Assembly: GCA_013397695.1 (NCBI GenBank)
Contig: VYZI01000005.1
Coordinates: 4,847,980 to 4,911,979 of the forward strand
Length of the DNA: 64,000 nucleotides
Direction of reading: 5' to 3'
From: Centropus unirufus
Taxonomy: Eukaryota > Chordata > Aves > Cuculiformes > Centropidae
Shown here: in pieces, positions 37,730 through 48,849 of the stretch
Position numbering within the stretch: the first letter of the stretch is position 1
Layout of the letters: every line of letters starts with the position of its first letter
Translations under genes and position numbers: made by a program
Notes under the pieces: model-generated
The model's input: only the letters and a program-made list of their open reading frames with translations
Database searches by the model: none
What the model was told of the DNA's origin: nothing

Positions 37730-39269
37730 AATGTCAGTGATATTAATATGTAGTCTGCTCAACGCCATCAAAACATGACTACCAACAGGTGAATAGCACA
37801 TTACACAATAGTGACCAAGTTTTTGTAAATTTGGTAAAAGAAACAGTACTTAAAGGAAATAAAAGATACCAATGTCCTGGAAGGGGTGAAGAAGCATCCA
37901 TCCTCCAAGAGTTAAATCCAGAATGAAACTGGAAAGAGCCTTCCCTGGAAATCAGATCTCTTTCAAATTCACCATTATGTTTTGGTTTCCAAATACCCGG
38001 TGAAGGTATTTCTGGCCACCTGACCTCAGGTCCGATTTTGACACCACTGTTTGCAGCCTATGAAACAACTGCTAGGTTTTATCGTACTGTCTTTTCAGGA
38101 ATAGTGAGAAGGGAGAGATGGTAAGAAGAGAAGCTGTGGCTGAACACAGGGGACAAGGGTTTCAGGAGGAGGCCAGGCAGGCTGTGGAGCAGGTCACCCA
38201 AAGCAGTCATGCACATGTGCCCCCGCATAATCAGGGCCGAAATGGAAAAATCTGGGATCAACCTGGGCTGATAAAGAGCTAGCCCTGCTGCCAAGAGGGT
38301 GCCTGACTGGAGCCTTTCCAGGATTCCATCCCACCCTGCGTGGAGCTGCCAGTCCCACCGCAGAGCTCAGGACACCTGGGTTTAGTTTCCAGCTCTGCCA
38401 CAAATTCCACACGTTACCTTGGGCAGGGAAACCTAATCCCTATGCTTCCCTTCTCCATTACCTCCACTCTTCCTGTTTGTCCGTCTCCTCCGATTAAATT
38501 TGAACTCTAAAAGCAGGGGCTGTGTGTTCATATGGTATTTCAAGCAGTGTGGCTTGATAGGATTTGTCACATTCATGTGCAGTGAAATAAATCAATCAAT
38601 AGCCACAGGAGTTACGTTACAGCACAGCATCAGCAGAGACATCTACTACAGGGTCTACCTTTAGTTTCTTGACTTCTTTCCGTGAACCTTAAGGATGACT
38701 TTCCTTAAACACATTCTGAAAGATTAGGGCTAAATCTGCAATAAACATGAAAATGAAGTTATGCTACACAATGAATAGCTCTTATTGTCCCACTCCTAGT
38801 AAAAGTTTATTATGCACAAAAGCTTTCCGGAGGCACAGGTAGCTATTAAAATGTCTATGCCCCTGGTTCTGGTTTCACTGCTGCACAGTGGGCTCAGGAA
38901 TCTCCCTGCAAGGCCACAAATCCAAACATCAGTTGTTTACTGAAAAAAAAGAAGAAATGGGAAACATAGGAATTTATCTAAGCACCAAAAAACCTTGCTC
39001 CCAGTTGTTTCAGTGGAGCTATCATACAGTGAGAATGAACTGTGCCTGCTGCGTTTTTCAGCTGCCAGTGGCCCATGGACACCCCACTGCACCCTACCTG
39101 ACTGCCTGCTGCTGAGCCCTGCCCTTGGGTCCTTCTAAATAACCACAGGCATCATTTCCGTGTCAACCCTCTGCCATCTCATCAGCTGGGGACATCAGCG
39201 CGGCAGGAAGCCTGCTGGAAATGACAGTGAAAAATATCCCAGCACCAAACAGCAAAGCCATAGACTCTC

Positions 39270-39990
39270 TTAAACTAGCCGTTACAGTGCCTATATTTTA
39301 ATTTTAATGGCGAATCGTATGGAACAGACACGTTGGAAGAGCAATAAATAATAAGTTATTGTACTCAATCTTTCATTTCTGAATAGTTAAGGAGATTAAT
39401 GTACTTGTCTGCATTACTACTCCGAGCTATTCTGAAGCAAAACCCCAGGCAGAGTACTACCTCCACGGCTGCTGATGCACCGGACCACGGTCATGCTTTG
39501 CCACATGCCTCCACAATACATGGCACGGCTTCTTGTTTGCATTGTCTTCTCTGAATAAAAGGTAGATCAATAAATAAATTTAATTAGCCCACTAGAATAG
39601 TCATTATCGGGCCTTACACATAACGGGGGAAATCAAACGACTTCAAAAGAGATTTGCTCAATTAACACAAGTCTTTATAACAGCACTGGAATAAGACCGT
39701 ATGATAGATCTAAGTAGCCTAGAAGGCAATTTCTCTCCAGATTGTATTGGCGTGCTCCTGACAACCATGCTATCATTAGAGGGATCTGCCTGCACTTCCA
39801 CGATATCCCTAATCCCCTGTTTTGAATACATAATGCCTACAGCAACTGAAAAGCTGCGCACCATTCTTGAGAGATGGTTTTTGTGCCAAGGATGGAGAGG
39901 CTGTATTGCCACAGCCTATCGTAGTTCCTGTTCTCACTCAAACATCTCAGCATCTTCCCTGCGGAAAACTAACGTTGTCATGGGGAAACC
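39270..39990. promoter_or_regulatory. candidate conserved block, open on both strands in part
   Basis: This is about 700 bases of unique sequence with ttttaattttaatgg, aatttaattagccc at about 39578-39591, and unusually many retained CpGs for AT-rich DNA. From about 39660 to 40040 overlapping frames are open on both strands (112 codons plus, 84 minus). The minus frame has a natural-looking stretch around GIRDIVEVQADPSND, but no known family is evident. A long conserved element, an unrecognised exon or chance all remain possible; the first is favoured. Confidence 0.35.
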
Positions 39991-42429
39991 TGGCTCTGTC
40001 ATGGAGTTATGTATAGCTGCAGACCTGAAAAGCAGTTGATTAGCACAGAGAAAACACCACTGGTTATGTGCTTCCCCTTTGTGCCTATGGCTGAATGAGT
40101 AGCCCTGGCCTGGCCTCATGGTACAGACGTGTACAGCACGAAGAACAACTCTCAAATTGAAATTCACCACAAAGAAGATTAATGTCTTCTGTATACTTAA
40201 CAAAAAAAAAGAAAGTCTGAGATAGAATATTTTGCAAGACAAAATTAACAAAGTTCTTCTTCAGAGCAGTCACCTCCACTGGTTCTCAAACGAAATCCCA
40301 GAAAAAAAAATCAACAAAACACAAACCATTTTCAGTTCAGACAAAGCCACTGAGATTTTCCTTACAAGATAAGCGAAATTACCTACACATGACCAGGATG
40401 CAGCAAGTCTTTCTCATTAGGATACTGGACGAAAACCAGTCAATAAAAAATTCTCACTTCTTCCATTTGTCTTATCTTTTTTAAGAAAGAAAGCCTTCCT
40501 GGCAATGAGGAGTAAAAAAAACCCCAACAGTAACATTTTCCTAGACTTCCAACAAAGTAGGATTTTAAAAGTGTTGAAAAAACAAAAGCTTTATTGGAGT
40601 TTTCAACACCCATGACCTCATCCATAAGCAAAGGCAGAAGTCTGCAACGACAGCAATTCTGTGCAACACACTGGTTCTTCTCTTAATACACAAATCAAAT
40701 GCCTAACGCCAGTGCTCACCAGGGGCTGTGTTCAGCAAAAAACAGGCAGCTCTAATAGCTGTGACTTTTCAACATACATAGATATCTATGGAAAAAAAAA
40801 AATTGTTACTACTGTAAGAGAAAAACAACAGGCATCTTTCATCTTAACTTTTCTGTTAATTAAGCTGCTCATATAATTTATTTCTTGGTAATTTTACAAA
40901 GAACCTAAGCAGCTGTGAACTCGGTTCAATGTGAAAAAAAACCCTTACTTTGAAGGTTTCTGCAAAATTCTCTCACACGTGCACTGAAAAAATAACCTTG
41001 GCAGCACAAAATGCCTTAAAGGAATCTCCCATCAAAACCACAGCGAGGATGTAGACTGTTGACTGAAAAGATCAGCGCAGTCTCTGGAGACAGTATCAAA
41101 GGCAAAAACTCTTAGCAACAGCAGATTTAGCAGATCTTTCACTTCCATCTCTTCACTCCAGGACACCAGCCATCTCCAGAGACTAGCTCACATCAAACAG
41201 TGGGAAGGATCAGCAATAGGCTCGAAATTAGGCTTACATGATTTCACAGAAGGCCAGAGTGTTTTTGAGAGATAAATACACAGTTTAATTTTGAACAAGA
41301 AGCACACTGAATGCTGACATCATCCTGCTTGTCTCCATCAGCAGCTTTGACAGGAGTGACGGCAGAGCTCCATGCACACAGCGCTGAGGATGCTCACCAG
41401 CATCGACTCTCTCCTGCTTACACAGACACCCTTGATTAGTATTTCTCCAGGAAAATATAGAAACCAAGAGGATGCAACATCATTCATATAAAGAATGAGG
41501 AGAATACTAATTCGGGAGACATTGCTGAGAAAGACTCAGGTAGCTGGACAGAAAGCACTATGGAGTTTCGGACAATGAAGGAAGAGACGCCAAAAGATGA
41601 AACACGTTAAAAGAGGGAGCTGCAGTTTCTTCTGAACATGGTCCATGCTGTAACAGCAAAACAGACTTCACAGGGGATAGAGATCCTTGATAACTTTAGA
41701 AGATGTCTCCTATTTCTAAACGACAGGCTGCATTCCATCGTTTGGCAGCTGCTAAACTTCACATCTTTGAAGTTACAAATTGGTGGGTTTAAACATTTAC
41801 TCAAAATATGGCTTGTTTTAAGGCAAAACATGCTCTCACACAGAGAGAGCAGTGCAGAGGAGTTGTGCTACAGCACTTGAATATCTGTTGACTTTTTTTC
41901 CTCTGTGGGACCAGCAGCATTGTCCTAGCTCTAGGTCACAACCACCACCAACATTGTGAGATAAAAATGCTAGCTTTCCTCTCCCATGATTGCATGATGC
42001 ACACTGATTAAACATTTGTTCTCGAAAACTGGAAATGTTACTTTGCATCAGGAAATCATAGAGGTTTTGATTTGTTTTGGCTTTCGTTTGCAGTTTGCCT
42101 CTATGAAAAATGATACAGGAAGAACCAAAATGTACCGTACATACACTGTACATGAAGATAAGGTCTATCAAAAATCTCTTCACTTGTGATGGATTACCTC
42201 ACACAGCAGGAGCAAATACATAAATAGCAATACCCTGAAACTGCCTCCTATTCACAAATTCAAATCCCTGTAACATGAACCTGTTTATGCTGTCCAGACC
42301 AGCACAGAAAGAAAATGGCAATGGATACCACCCCAATCATACTGGGAAATTCTGGGTCAGCTGCTGGAGAAGCATCCTGTGCCGCCGGGCAGTGTTTGGC
42401 AATGCTGCCTGATTGACTGGTGAGTGGAG

Positions 42430-42474
42430 CAAGAAAAGAAAAAGAAAGCAGAAAGGAAAAAAAGAAAAAACAAA
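42430..42474 (+). repeat. A/G purine-rich tract
   Basis: About 45 bases of AAGAAAAG-like low-complexity purine sequence. Confidence 0.8.
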
Positions 42475-42754
42475 TTCAACTCCTTCACAAGACTGTAAAT
42501 CTCACCATTGCTGGCAGACACTCATGAAGCTCCCAACTTCTTTCCCAGTGAGAAAACCTGCACAAGCAGGAATGCCATCCAAACACAACAGGAATGGCAA
42601 CGCTTTTTTACATACAAGCCTCTCTGTACCTCGGTTCCCCAGCTGTAACATGGAGGCAATTATAGCCCTAACACACTGGAGTCTTCTGAAAATAAAAATA
42701 TCTATTTGAGGCTACCAGACAAGATACGCTTGGACTGAGTTACACTCTAAAGGG

Positions 42755-42827
42755 TCTCTGCTCACTGCAGGGGGGTTGGACTAGATGACCTTCAAGGTCC
42801 CTTCCAACCCAAACCATTCTATGATTG
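42755..42827 (+). mobile_element. CR1-type LINE fragment, 3' end
   Basis: The phrase ggttggactagatgacctt, then ccttccaacccaaaccatt and the tail attctatgatt, is the canonical avian CR1 3' end on the plus strand. Only the terminal 70 or so bases remain. Confidence 0.93.
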
Positions 42828-43199
42828 TCCCAAAAAAGGACTCAAGAAAATCAGTATTATCTCAGAGACTGCTTTGAATAACATGTGATAAATACTCTTT
42901 ATCTATGACACACTGAGTTAATTCCTAATTATTCACTGTGCTCAGAAATATTTTTATGGCTCCTTTGATTCCTGGCTTTTCAAATATGCCTCTTCTCTCA
43001 ATTGTTTCCTTCAGGCAAAAATATTCCCCAGGTAAAGTGAAAACATGACATGAAACAGAAACCAAAATAGCAGGGAATGCTGGTGTAGAGAGTACTTATT
43101 GTGCTACCTGGAAGAGCCTGATGCAAGAGCTGCACGAAAAGTCCTGTGATAATGTAAATACAAAACCCTAGTGCAGACAAAGATACACGCCGAGGCATG

Positions 43200-43420
43200 A
43201 TAAAAATTAATGCCTACTATTGAGTTACATCAAGGCTGAATTTTCTCCAAGAGTTCATGATTGATAAATCCCTGTAACTTTTGGTACCTGAAAGACAGAT
43301 TTTTCTTCATAGTTAATAGCCCTATAAGATATACTTAAATAGATTATGTTGATACCTTTCATGATGTAACCCTAATGATAATTTAATTGAAAAAGTGCTT
43401 TAGGCCATAATAGCAGAGAC
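43200..43420. promoter_or_regulatory. candidate conserved non-coding element
   Basis: This unique AT-rich block has a TGATTGAT PBX/HOX-type composite word at 43258-43265, and taatgataatttaattg near 43373-43389. No repeat or coding frame fits. The assignment is by texture only. Confidence 0.3.
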
Positions 43421-44225
43421 TGCAGGATTGTCTTTTTTTTTCTTTGACAATTACGGGCCAGTTCAGAACTGCTTTCAAAATAAGGATGAGGACAAATTTC
43501 CAATCAACTTAAAAGAATGTGTCAAATTCTTCTGTAGTTTTCCTCAAGCCAAATACAGAAATGAAATGGCATCAAAGCCCACATATTTTCTCATCTCTAT
43601 TCCCAGATCTTTCCTTTTCCACCATGGAAATGACTCTATGTTTACCTTTGTGCAAGTGTGCTCATCACTGTATTGCCTTACACACAGTATTTTTCCTACC
43701 CGCTCTTCGGAGCAAATAGCTTCCCAGCGATTGAGGAGCCAGTGGGCAAGGATAGGTGACTTTTACCTGTTGTCTCTATACTTTCCCCAATCCTGTGTCT
43801 TCCAGTGCTTCACATACATTTTGTGAGGCGTGATCAGGTTTCTAAGATTGAGTGCACCACGCCGCTAACAAACGTGGTACGGATCATAATCAGCCTGAGT
43901 GCTGGTGCCACCACTTCACAGACATAGTGCTACTAGAAATGAAGTAAAATGACTGTTTTAGGGTTTTTTTTTTTGATATGGCAATGTTCCTTTCCATAGC
44001 TGTCCTGCTGATCTGTAAACTTCTCACAGCCAGTCTGCAAGGTGTGCCTGAAGCAGGACTGCCTCTGCAGGGACGATGCTGATGAGGGGTGCAGCAGGAC
44101 ATGATAGGAGTTCGCCCATAATCCCATCCTGTTTCCCAGGCTTGGGGGGAAGCTGCAGTGAGCTGAAAAAGCTGATTTTCTGCCCATATTTTAAGAGGGC
44201 AAGCAGGATGAGCTGCATAGTTATA
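43420..44225. other. unique non-coding sequence
   Basis: Overlapping open frames (132 codons plus at 43428-43826; 112 minus at 44228-43890) begin or end in T-rich runs and have no recognisable product. Confidence 0.5.
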
Positions 44226-44600
44226 CATCAGCTAAGCTGCTGTTGATTTCATGCAAAATAACATAAAAACTGTTACAAGTGCAATCAGTAAAGAATTAAG
44301 GGATGGTTGCATAACTAATGGAAATCAACACGGTATCAAGGAAAAGAATTCTTACTACATAAGCTTGGTATCATTACAAGTATGGTTGACAACACTATTG
44401 AAATAATACACTTACGAGTACTGTCAGGCATTTGAATTAGTTTTACATGACATTCCAATTAAAAATTATCAGTGGACATAATCAATGGAGAAGAAAATAG
44501 ATTAAAAGCTGGCTGATCCATCCTGAAAATTAATTGTAAAAGGGAAGCTGACAGCAATTATAGACATTTCAAAGGCGATTTTATACAGATTTAGTCTCAA
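44225..44600. promoter_or_regulatory. candidate conserved non-coding element
   Basis: This unique AT-rich block contains ccaattaaaaattatc at about 44456-44471, gaaaattaattgtaa at about 44525-44539, tgcataactaatgg and cataatcaatgg. It carries many homeodomain-type cores with no open frame or repeat. A plausible enhancer by texture. Confidence 0.36.
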
Positions 44601-47600
44601 TCCAATGTTGCTCAAGTTCTGTCAGTAACTGAGAGATAAAGTGAGCAATAGTGACAGTATCACTGACAAAGGTCTCTGAAAGAACAGTACTAGGTAAGCA
44701 ACCACCATGACTTACTCCAGAGAGTAAGCCACAATAATTGATAAAGCAGGCTCAACCTCAAGTAACCAGCCTCCCAGTACCATGTCATTTCAAGTTCACA
44801 CATGTAAAAATAAAAAAATTTAGGTCACCCATAAAGGACATGGGATGCTCCTGAAAAGCTGGGACTTAAAGGAACTTACATTCCCTGTGGCTGACCAGTT
44901 CAATGTATAATTAGCACACAATCCAGTCACAGAGAAATCTGTCTTTCATGTATGGAAACTGGAGTAGAAACTTGATACTGGTGACTGCAAACAATGCCAG
45001 GGAAGCATTTACTGCACACAAACAATTCTGGCACCCACTTTTTCAAAAGGAAATTGACCAGTTGGAAATTACTTGGGAAAAAGCAAATGCAATGACCTAT
45101 GCCCCGGGCACTCTGTCATATTCTGAAAATGACTGGAAACACCTTGCATCAACTGGAGGAAGATTCCCAGACATGTATGGCAATGCAAGCTCAAGTGGAT
45201 GAACTTGCCAACAAAGAAATCACACATAGATAAAGTTTATTTCTCACCCTTCTCCTCTAATATCAGCCTTTTTATCCAACCACTCTCCATGGCCCAGAAC
45301 CCGAAGAACAGAGTGAGTGAAGAGGAGGAGTTGGCAGCATTTGGAAGTACAAAACAACATGCACTAAGATAAGATGAAGCTAACCAGGTGCAAGTGCTGA
45401 TGCTACAAACAGCAGGGCATTGGCGGTACCCCTTCGACAAGCCGGAAAGCTTTTTTTCCCAGCTATTCGACAATGCTCTGCCTAAGGCATCCACATGCTC
45501 TTCAGCCACAGAATTCAATCCCTATCTATAAAGAAGACAAAAACTATGTATGTGCGTGCACTGACTGGTGAGGAAGCTCAGAGCAGTGTGTACCCTCAAC
45601 TTTTCCAGAAAATGTGTTTGTACCATTGAGCAATCCATTTGACAAAAAACCTTGTAATTTATTCTGCCTCCCAAGGCAGAGAGTTCAGCACTCCCTAGGC
45701 AGGAAGAGTCCAGAGATTCAGAAGAGTTAACACCTTGCTGCAGCCATACAGTCTGGTTTTGGTCACCCAGTGCGCTCCTCATATGCAATTTGAACCACGT
45801 GGACCTTGATCTTGGCCACCTTTCACAGTGTTGCTCCAAACTCACGACTGATCACCTACTACCCACAACCACCACAGTAGCAGCCCCTAAATATTCTGTG
45901 AAACAAAATACATAGCAAAAATAATACAAAGTAGTATTTAGTCCCTCAATAGTTCCAAAGGATACCCAAAAGGATAAACAGCCTTTTCAGCCTATCACCT
46001 AAACATTTGATGGGTACCATTCATTTGCGCAGATAATTGTTCAGCCTCTCCTTGCGTACACTTGCAGGTGCTCTGCATCTGGTTTTGTGAGACAAGGAAG
46101 GAAAGGATGAGTTAAACCCAGAAAGTCACAACTGGCATTAGAAAGCCATAACATGGTTAGGCCAGCCCCAGTTTCAGCTTTTCAAATAGTCTTGCATTCC
46201 TAAGGACAACCTACAGACAAGAGCGTTACATGAGTCTTCATTTCATTTTATGCACCCAGAATGCCTTCCTATGGCATGAATGTAATTGGCAAATACTTGC
46301 ATTCTCAGGCCTTTTCATTCATTGGGCATCCATGGAGCCCACCAGTATTTTCACATTTTCAATGCTGAATATACCCTTTGTGGATACGCAGCGCTCATCA
46401 CAGATGTGGAGTAACAAGTTACTTCATCTCTAACGTGCTGCTGATCTGCTTATCAGCCCTGCCTCTGACAATGAAATCACGGGGACACAGAAAATCAGTA
46501 AGAAGAGCATATGAGATAATCAAAGAGAAGTGTTTAGAAGTGTTTACACAAGAAAAGGGAACAAAAAAAGACAAGGTTAGATCTAGATGTGACACGGACA
46601 GAATGAATAGACCCAAAGGGCATCCAAGGATGCAAGCTAGTCTTTTAAGCTCTCCCCTTCATTCCCAACAAACCAGAGGTGGCAGCTGGAGCATGCAGAA
46701 AGTCTGTGGATATTCACAGCCTCATTAATTTCTCTGTTAGCATGTCCCACCACCACAGTCTGAAATTCAGCTTGCAGATCCAGTGGCCGTTTGCTTCTGA
46801 ACAACGTATCGCACCTTCCTCCACTGTGAGCTCATGGCTGCGAGATCCCATCCCTTCATGCCAGCCTTGGTCTTAACCTAACCTTGGCAACCCATATGGA
46901 AATTCAGGGACCTAAACTAGCAGAAAACATTTCACTTTTAATCTTTCTTATCTTCAGGAGCCAAGCTTACCACCAGTTTGTTCCTCTGAACCAGCTCCCC
47001 AAGAACGGGAGGGACACCAAAGGAGGGGATAGGGCTGGAGCAGCACCAGTGCTCCCAGCAGCCTCCCAGCAGCCTGGCCACGAGCAGAGACAGCACAAAA
47101 ACTTGCTTAGCCTGAGACCCTGTTTTCTGACAGGAGCACAGTCATTACCGTGCAGAGCATCTTCTGAATGAGGATACGCTACATTTTTGAATGATCAGTC
47201 AAACCCAAACGATCAATTACATCTTTTGTCAAAACTGTTTACTCTTTCACACTGTGCTGGAGTCATTAAGAATGAGCACCGAGGAGGACTGGTTATTTAT
47301 CCTCCTCCTCTTGCCCCGAAAGGGAATTAATCTTAAACTCTTTCTGTTTAATGATCTCAATAAAGGCTCACTGTAACTGACAGCAGGCTGCACTGACAAA
47401 TATTTAAAAACAGAAGGGCCTCTGGACGACAGAGTTTAGCAACAAACAACTGTTCCTCAACACACACGTCAAGTGACACCAAACCTCTGTGGAAGGCAAG
47501 GTTAAAAATGCGCCGCTCACCACTCCAGCGCAACAGAAAACATGTTGCAATTAGCAACCTCTAGAGATTTATTCAAGCCGAGAAAGAAAGAAGTGAAAGG

Positions 47601-47690
47601 AGCAGATTCTAAAGCAATTCTTAAAACTGCTGGCCAACCCACTTAACATTCTCTCAGCGTCTATGCAGAAAATGCTACCCTTCTGTCAAG
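44600..47690. other. unique non-coding sequence
   Basis: No gene or clear repeat is seen. The open frames (up to 116 codons at 46378-46728) are unrecognised and overlap others. Confidence 0.5.
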
Positions 47691-47703
47691 GAAAGGTAAT
47701 TAA

Positions 47704-47831
47704 CGAACCTGCCCTGCCCATCCGTCGCCAATCTCGGGAAGCCAGTCGGCAGCGGGCTCCAGCCACGCAGTGAGGTGGGCAGCCGCACGGCTGTCCCAAA
47801 CGGCCTTCACACAAAGCTGCACGCTGCCCCG
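47704..47831. promoter_or_regulatory. CpG-dense patch
   Basis: I count twelve CpGs in 128 bases within a locally GC-rich segment. The plus-strand frame across it (47770-48027) is unrecognised. It may be an unmethylated regulatory element, the edge of a non-coding promoter, or an unrecognised insertion. Confidence 0.33.
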
Positions 47832-47839
47832 TGCAACCA

Positions 47840-48600
47840 CATACAGCATCCTCACGGCTTCAGCTGAGGGGACACAGCTTATTCAAACATGTGGTCCAGG
47901 CTGGGACAAGCACCTTCCTCAGCTTGGGCTGGCCACGGCCCTCAGTAAGTCCCAGCCTCTCACTTTGCTGTGCCACGCTGACCTCGCCATGAGACCAAAA
48001 CTACCAGACACATTTTACCAGAGCTAAATAAACCAGGGTGTTTTGAACTCCATTCAGGGCGACTTCTACTGAAACACAAGAGGAAGATGGGGCTTAGGCA
48101 TTCAGAGAAGCCTATACACATGGTGACACCCCCCAAATATTTAGTACTTTTATCTGTGCTGCTAACCTATGTGGGATGTTTCTTTCCTTCCCCTCCCCTC
48201 CAGAGAACAAAAAGAGAATATGCTTCTATGTACTTTAAGGATTTTTAACCCCCATTTTAAAACCTATGCAACTTTTATCATGATTTTCCCTCCACGGATC
48301 TCCCTCCACCCAAGCAAAGCTGACAGTTCCCCACAGCAGTGAGCCATGTTGATGGCCATCATCTCATTCATATGCACACTCAGAGCACTATAAATCTGCT
48401 CAAATATCATCCCTCCCCCGGGGCAATGTTTTTTCCCCAGAATATCTACATTGCTAGCTGCAGAAAGTTCCCCTTCTAATTAACTTACAGGTTCCAAATA
48501 CCACCAGCTGGAACTGCAGCGCACAGCCTGGGTGCCAAACGCAGGGGAGCCCAGCTGATGGACGAGGATCTTGGCTATTGTTTCTTTGCTTTGGTGCAGT
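47840..48600. other. unique non-coding sequence
   Basis: Nothing recognisable is seen; short pyrimidine-rich patches occur near 48180-48205. Confidence 0.45.
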
Positions 48601-48628
48601 TTTTTTTTTTTTCCCTTTCATTTAACAG

Positions 48629-48846
48629 CCAGCAAGTTGAAAACTACCACAGCCTTTATCAACACATGAATGGACAGCGAATAATCCATGAATTGAATGA
48701 ACTGAAACTATCTACACAACTCTTAAGTGATATTTTTGTTGGCCGTGTCACATCACATTATATTTCTGATGTGTCACGTTTGTGCCTGAGTCACGGTGCA
48801 ACCTGATGGAAGAACAAAGCAGGATGCAGTGCAACAGGACGTACTG
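48629..48846 (+). other. possible spliced exon (unidentified)
   Basis: A strong 3' splice-site-like stretch (T12, CCC, TTTCATTTAACAG) ends at 48628. The following sequence is open in one frame for nearly 60 codons to a TGA at 48804-48806. Its hydrophilic residue mix looks natural (for example NGQRIIHELNELKLS), but I know no match. A GTAAGG donor-like word follows at 48847. If real, it would be a 218-base internal exon of a non-coding RNA, or a last coding exon with the stop inside. Chance cannot be excluded, because such signals are common in long vertebrate DNA. Confidence 0.2.
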
Positions 48847-48849
48847 GTA

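Larger units (their letters stand above)
31620..39270. other. long unique stretch, no gene seen
   Basis: Apart from a CR1 fragment (32355-32430), a poly(A) run (37556-37574) and a small inverted repeat (37704-37729), nothing definite was found. Two minus-strand frames (35926-35690 and 35668-35351) lie almost head to tail and have fairly natural residue mixes, but I recognise neither. Other frames look like chance. A PBX/HOX-type ATCAATCA occurs at 35558-35565 and again at 38591-38598. Confidence 0.5.
39990..43200. other. unique non-coding sequence
   Basis: No gene is visible. Contains a purine-rich tract (42430-42474) and a CR1 fragment (42755-42827). Confidence 0.5.
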
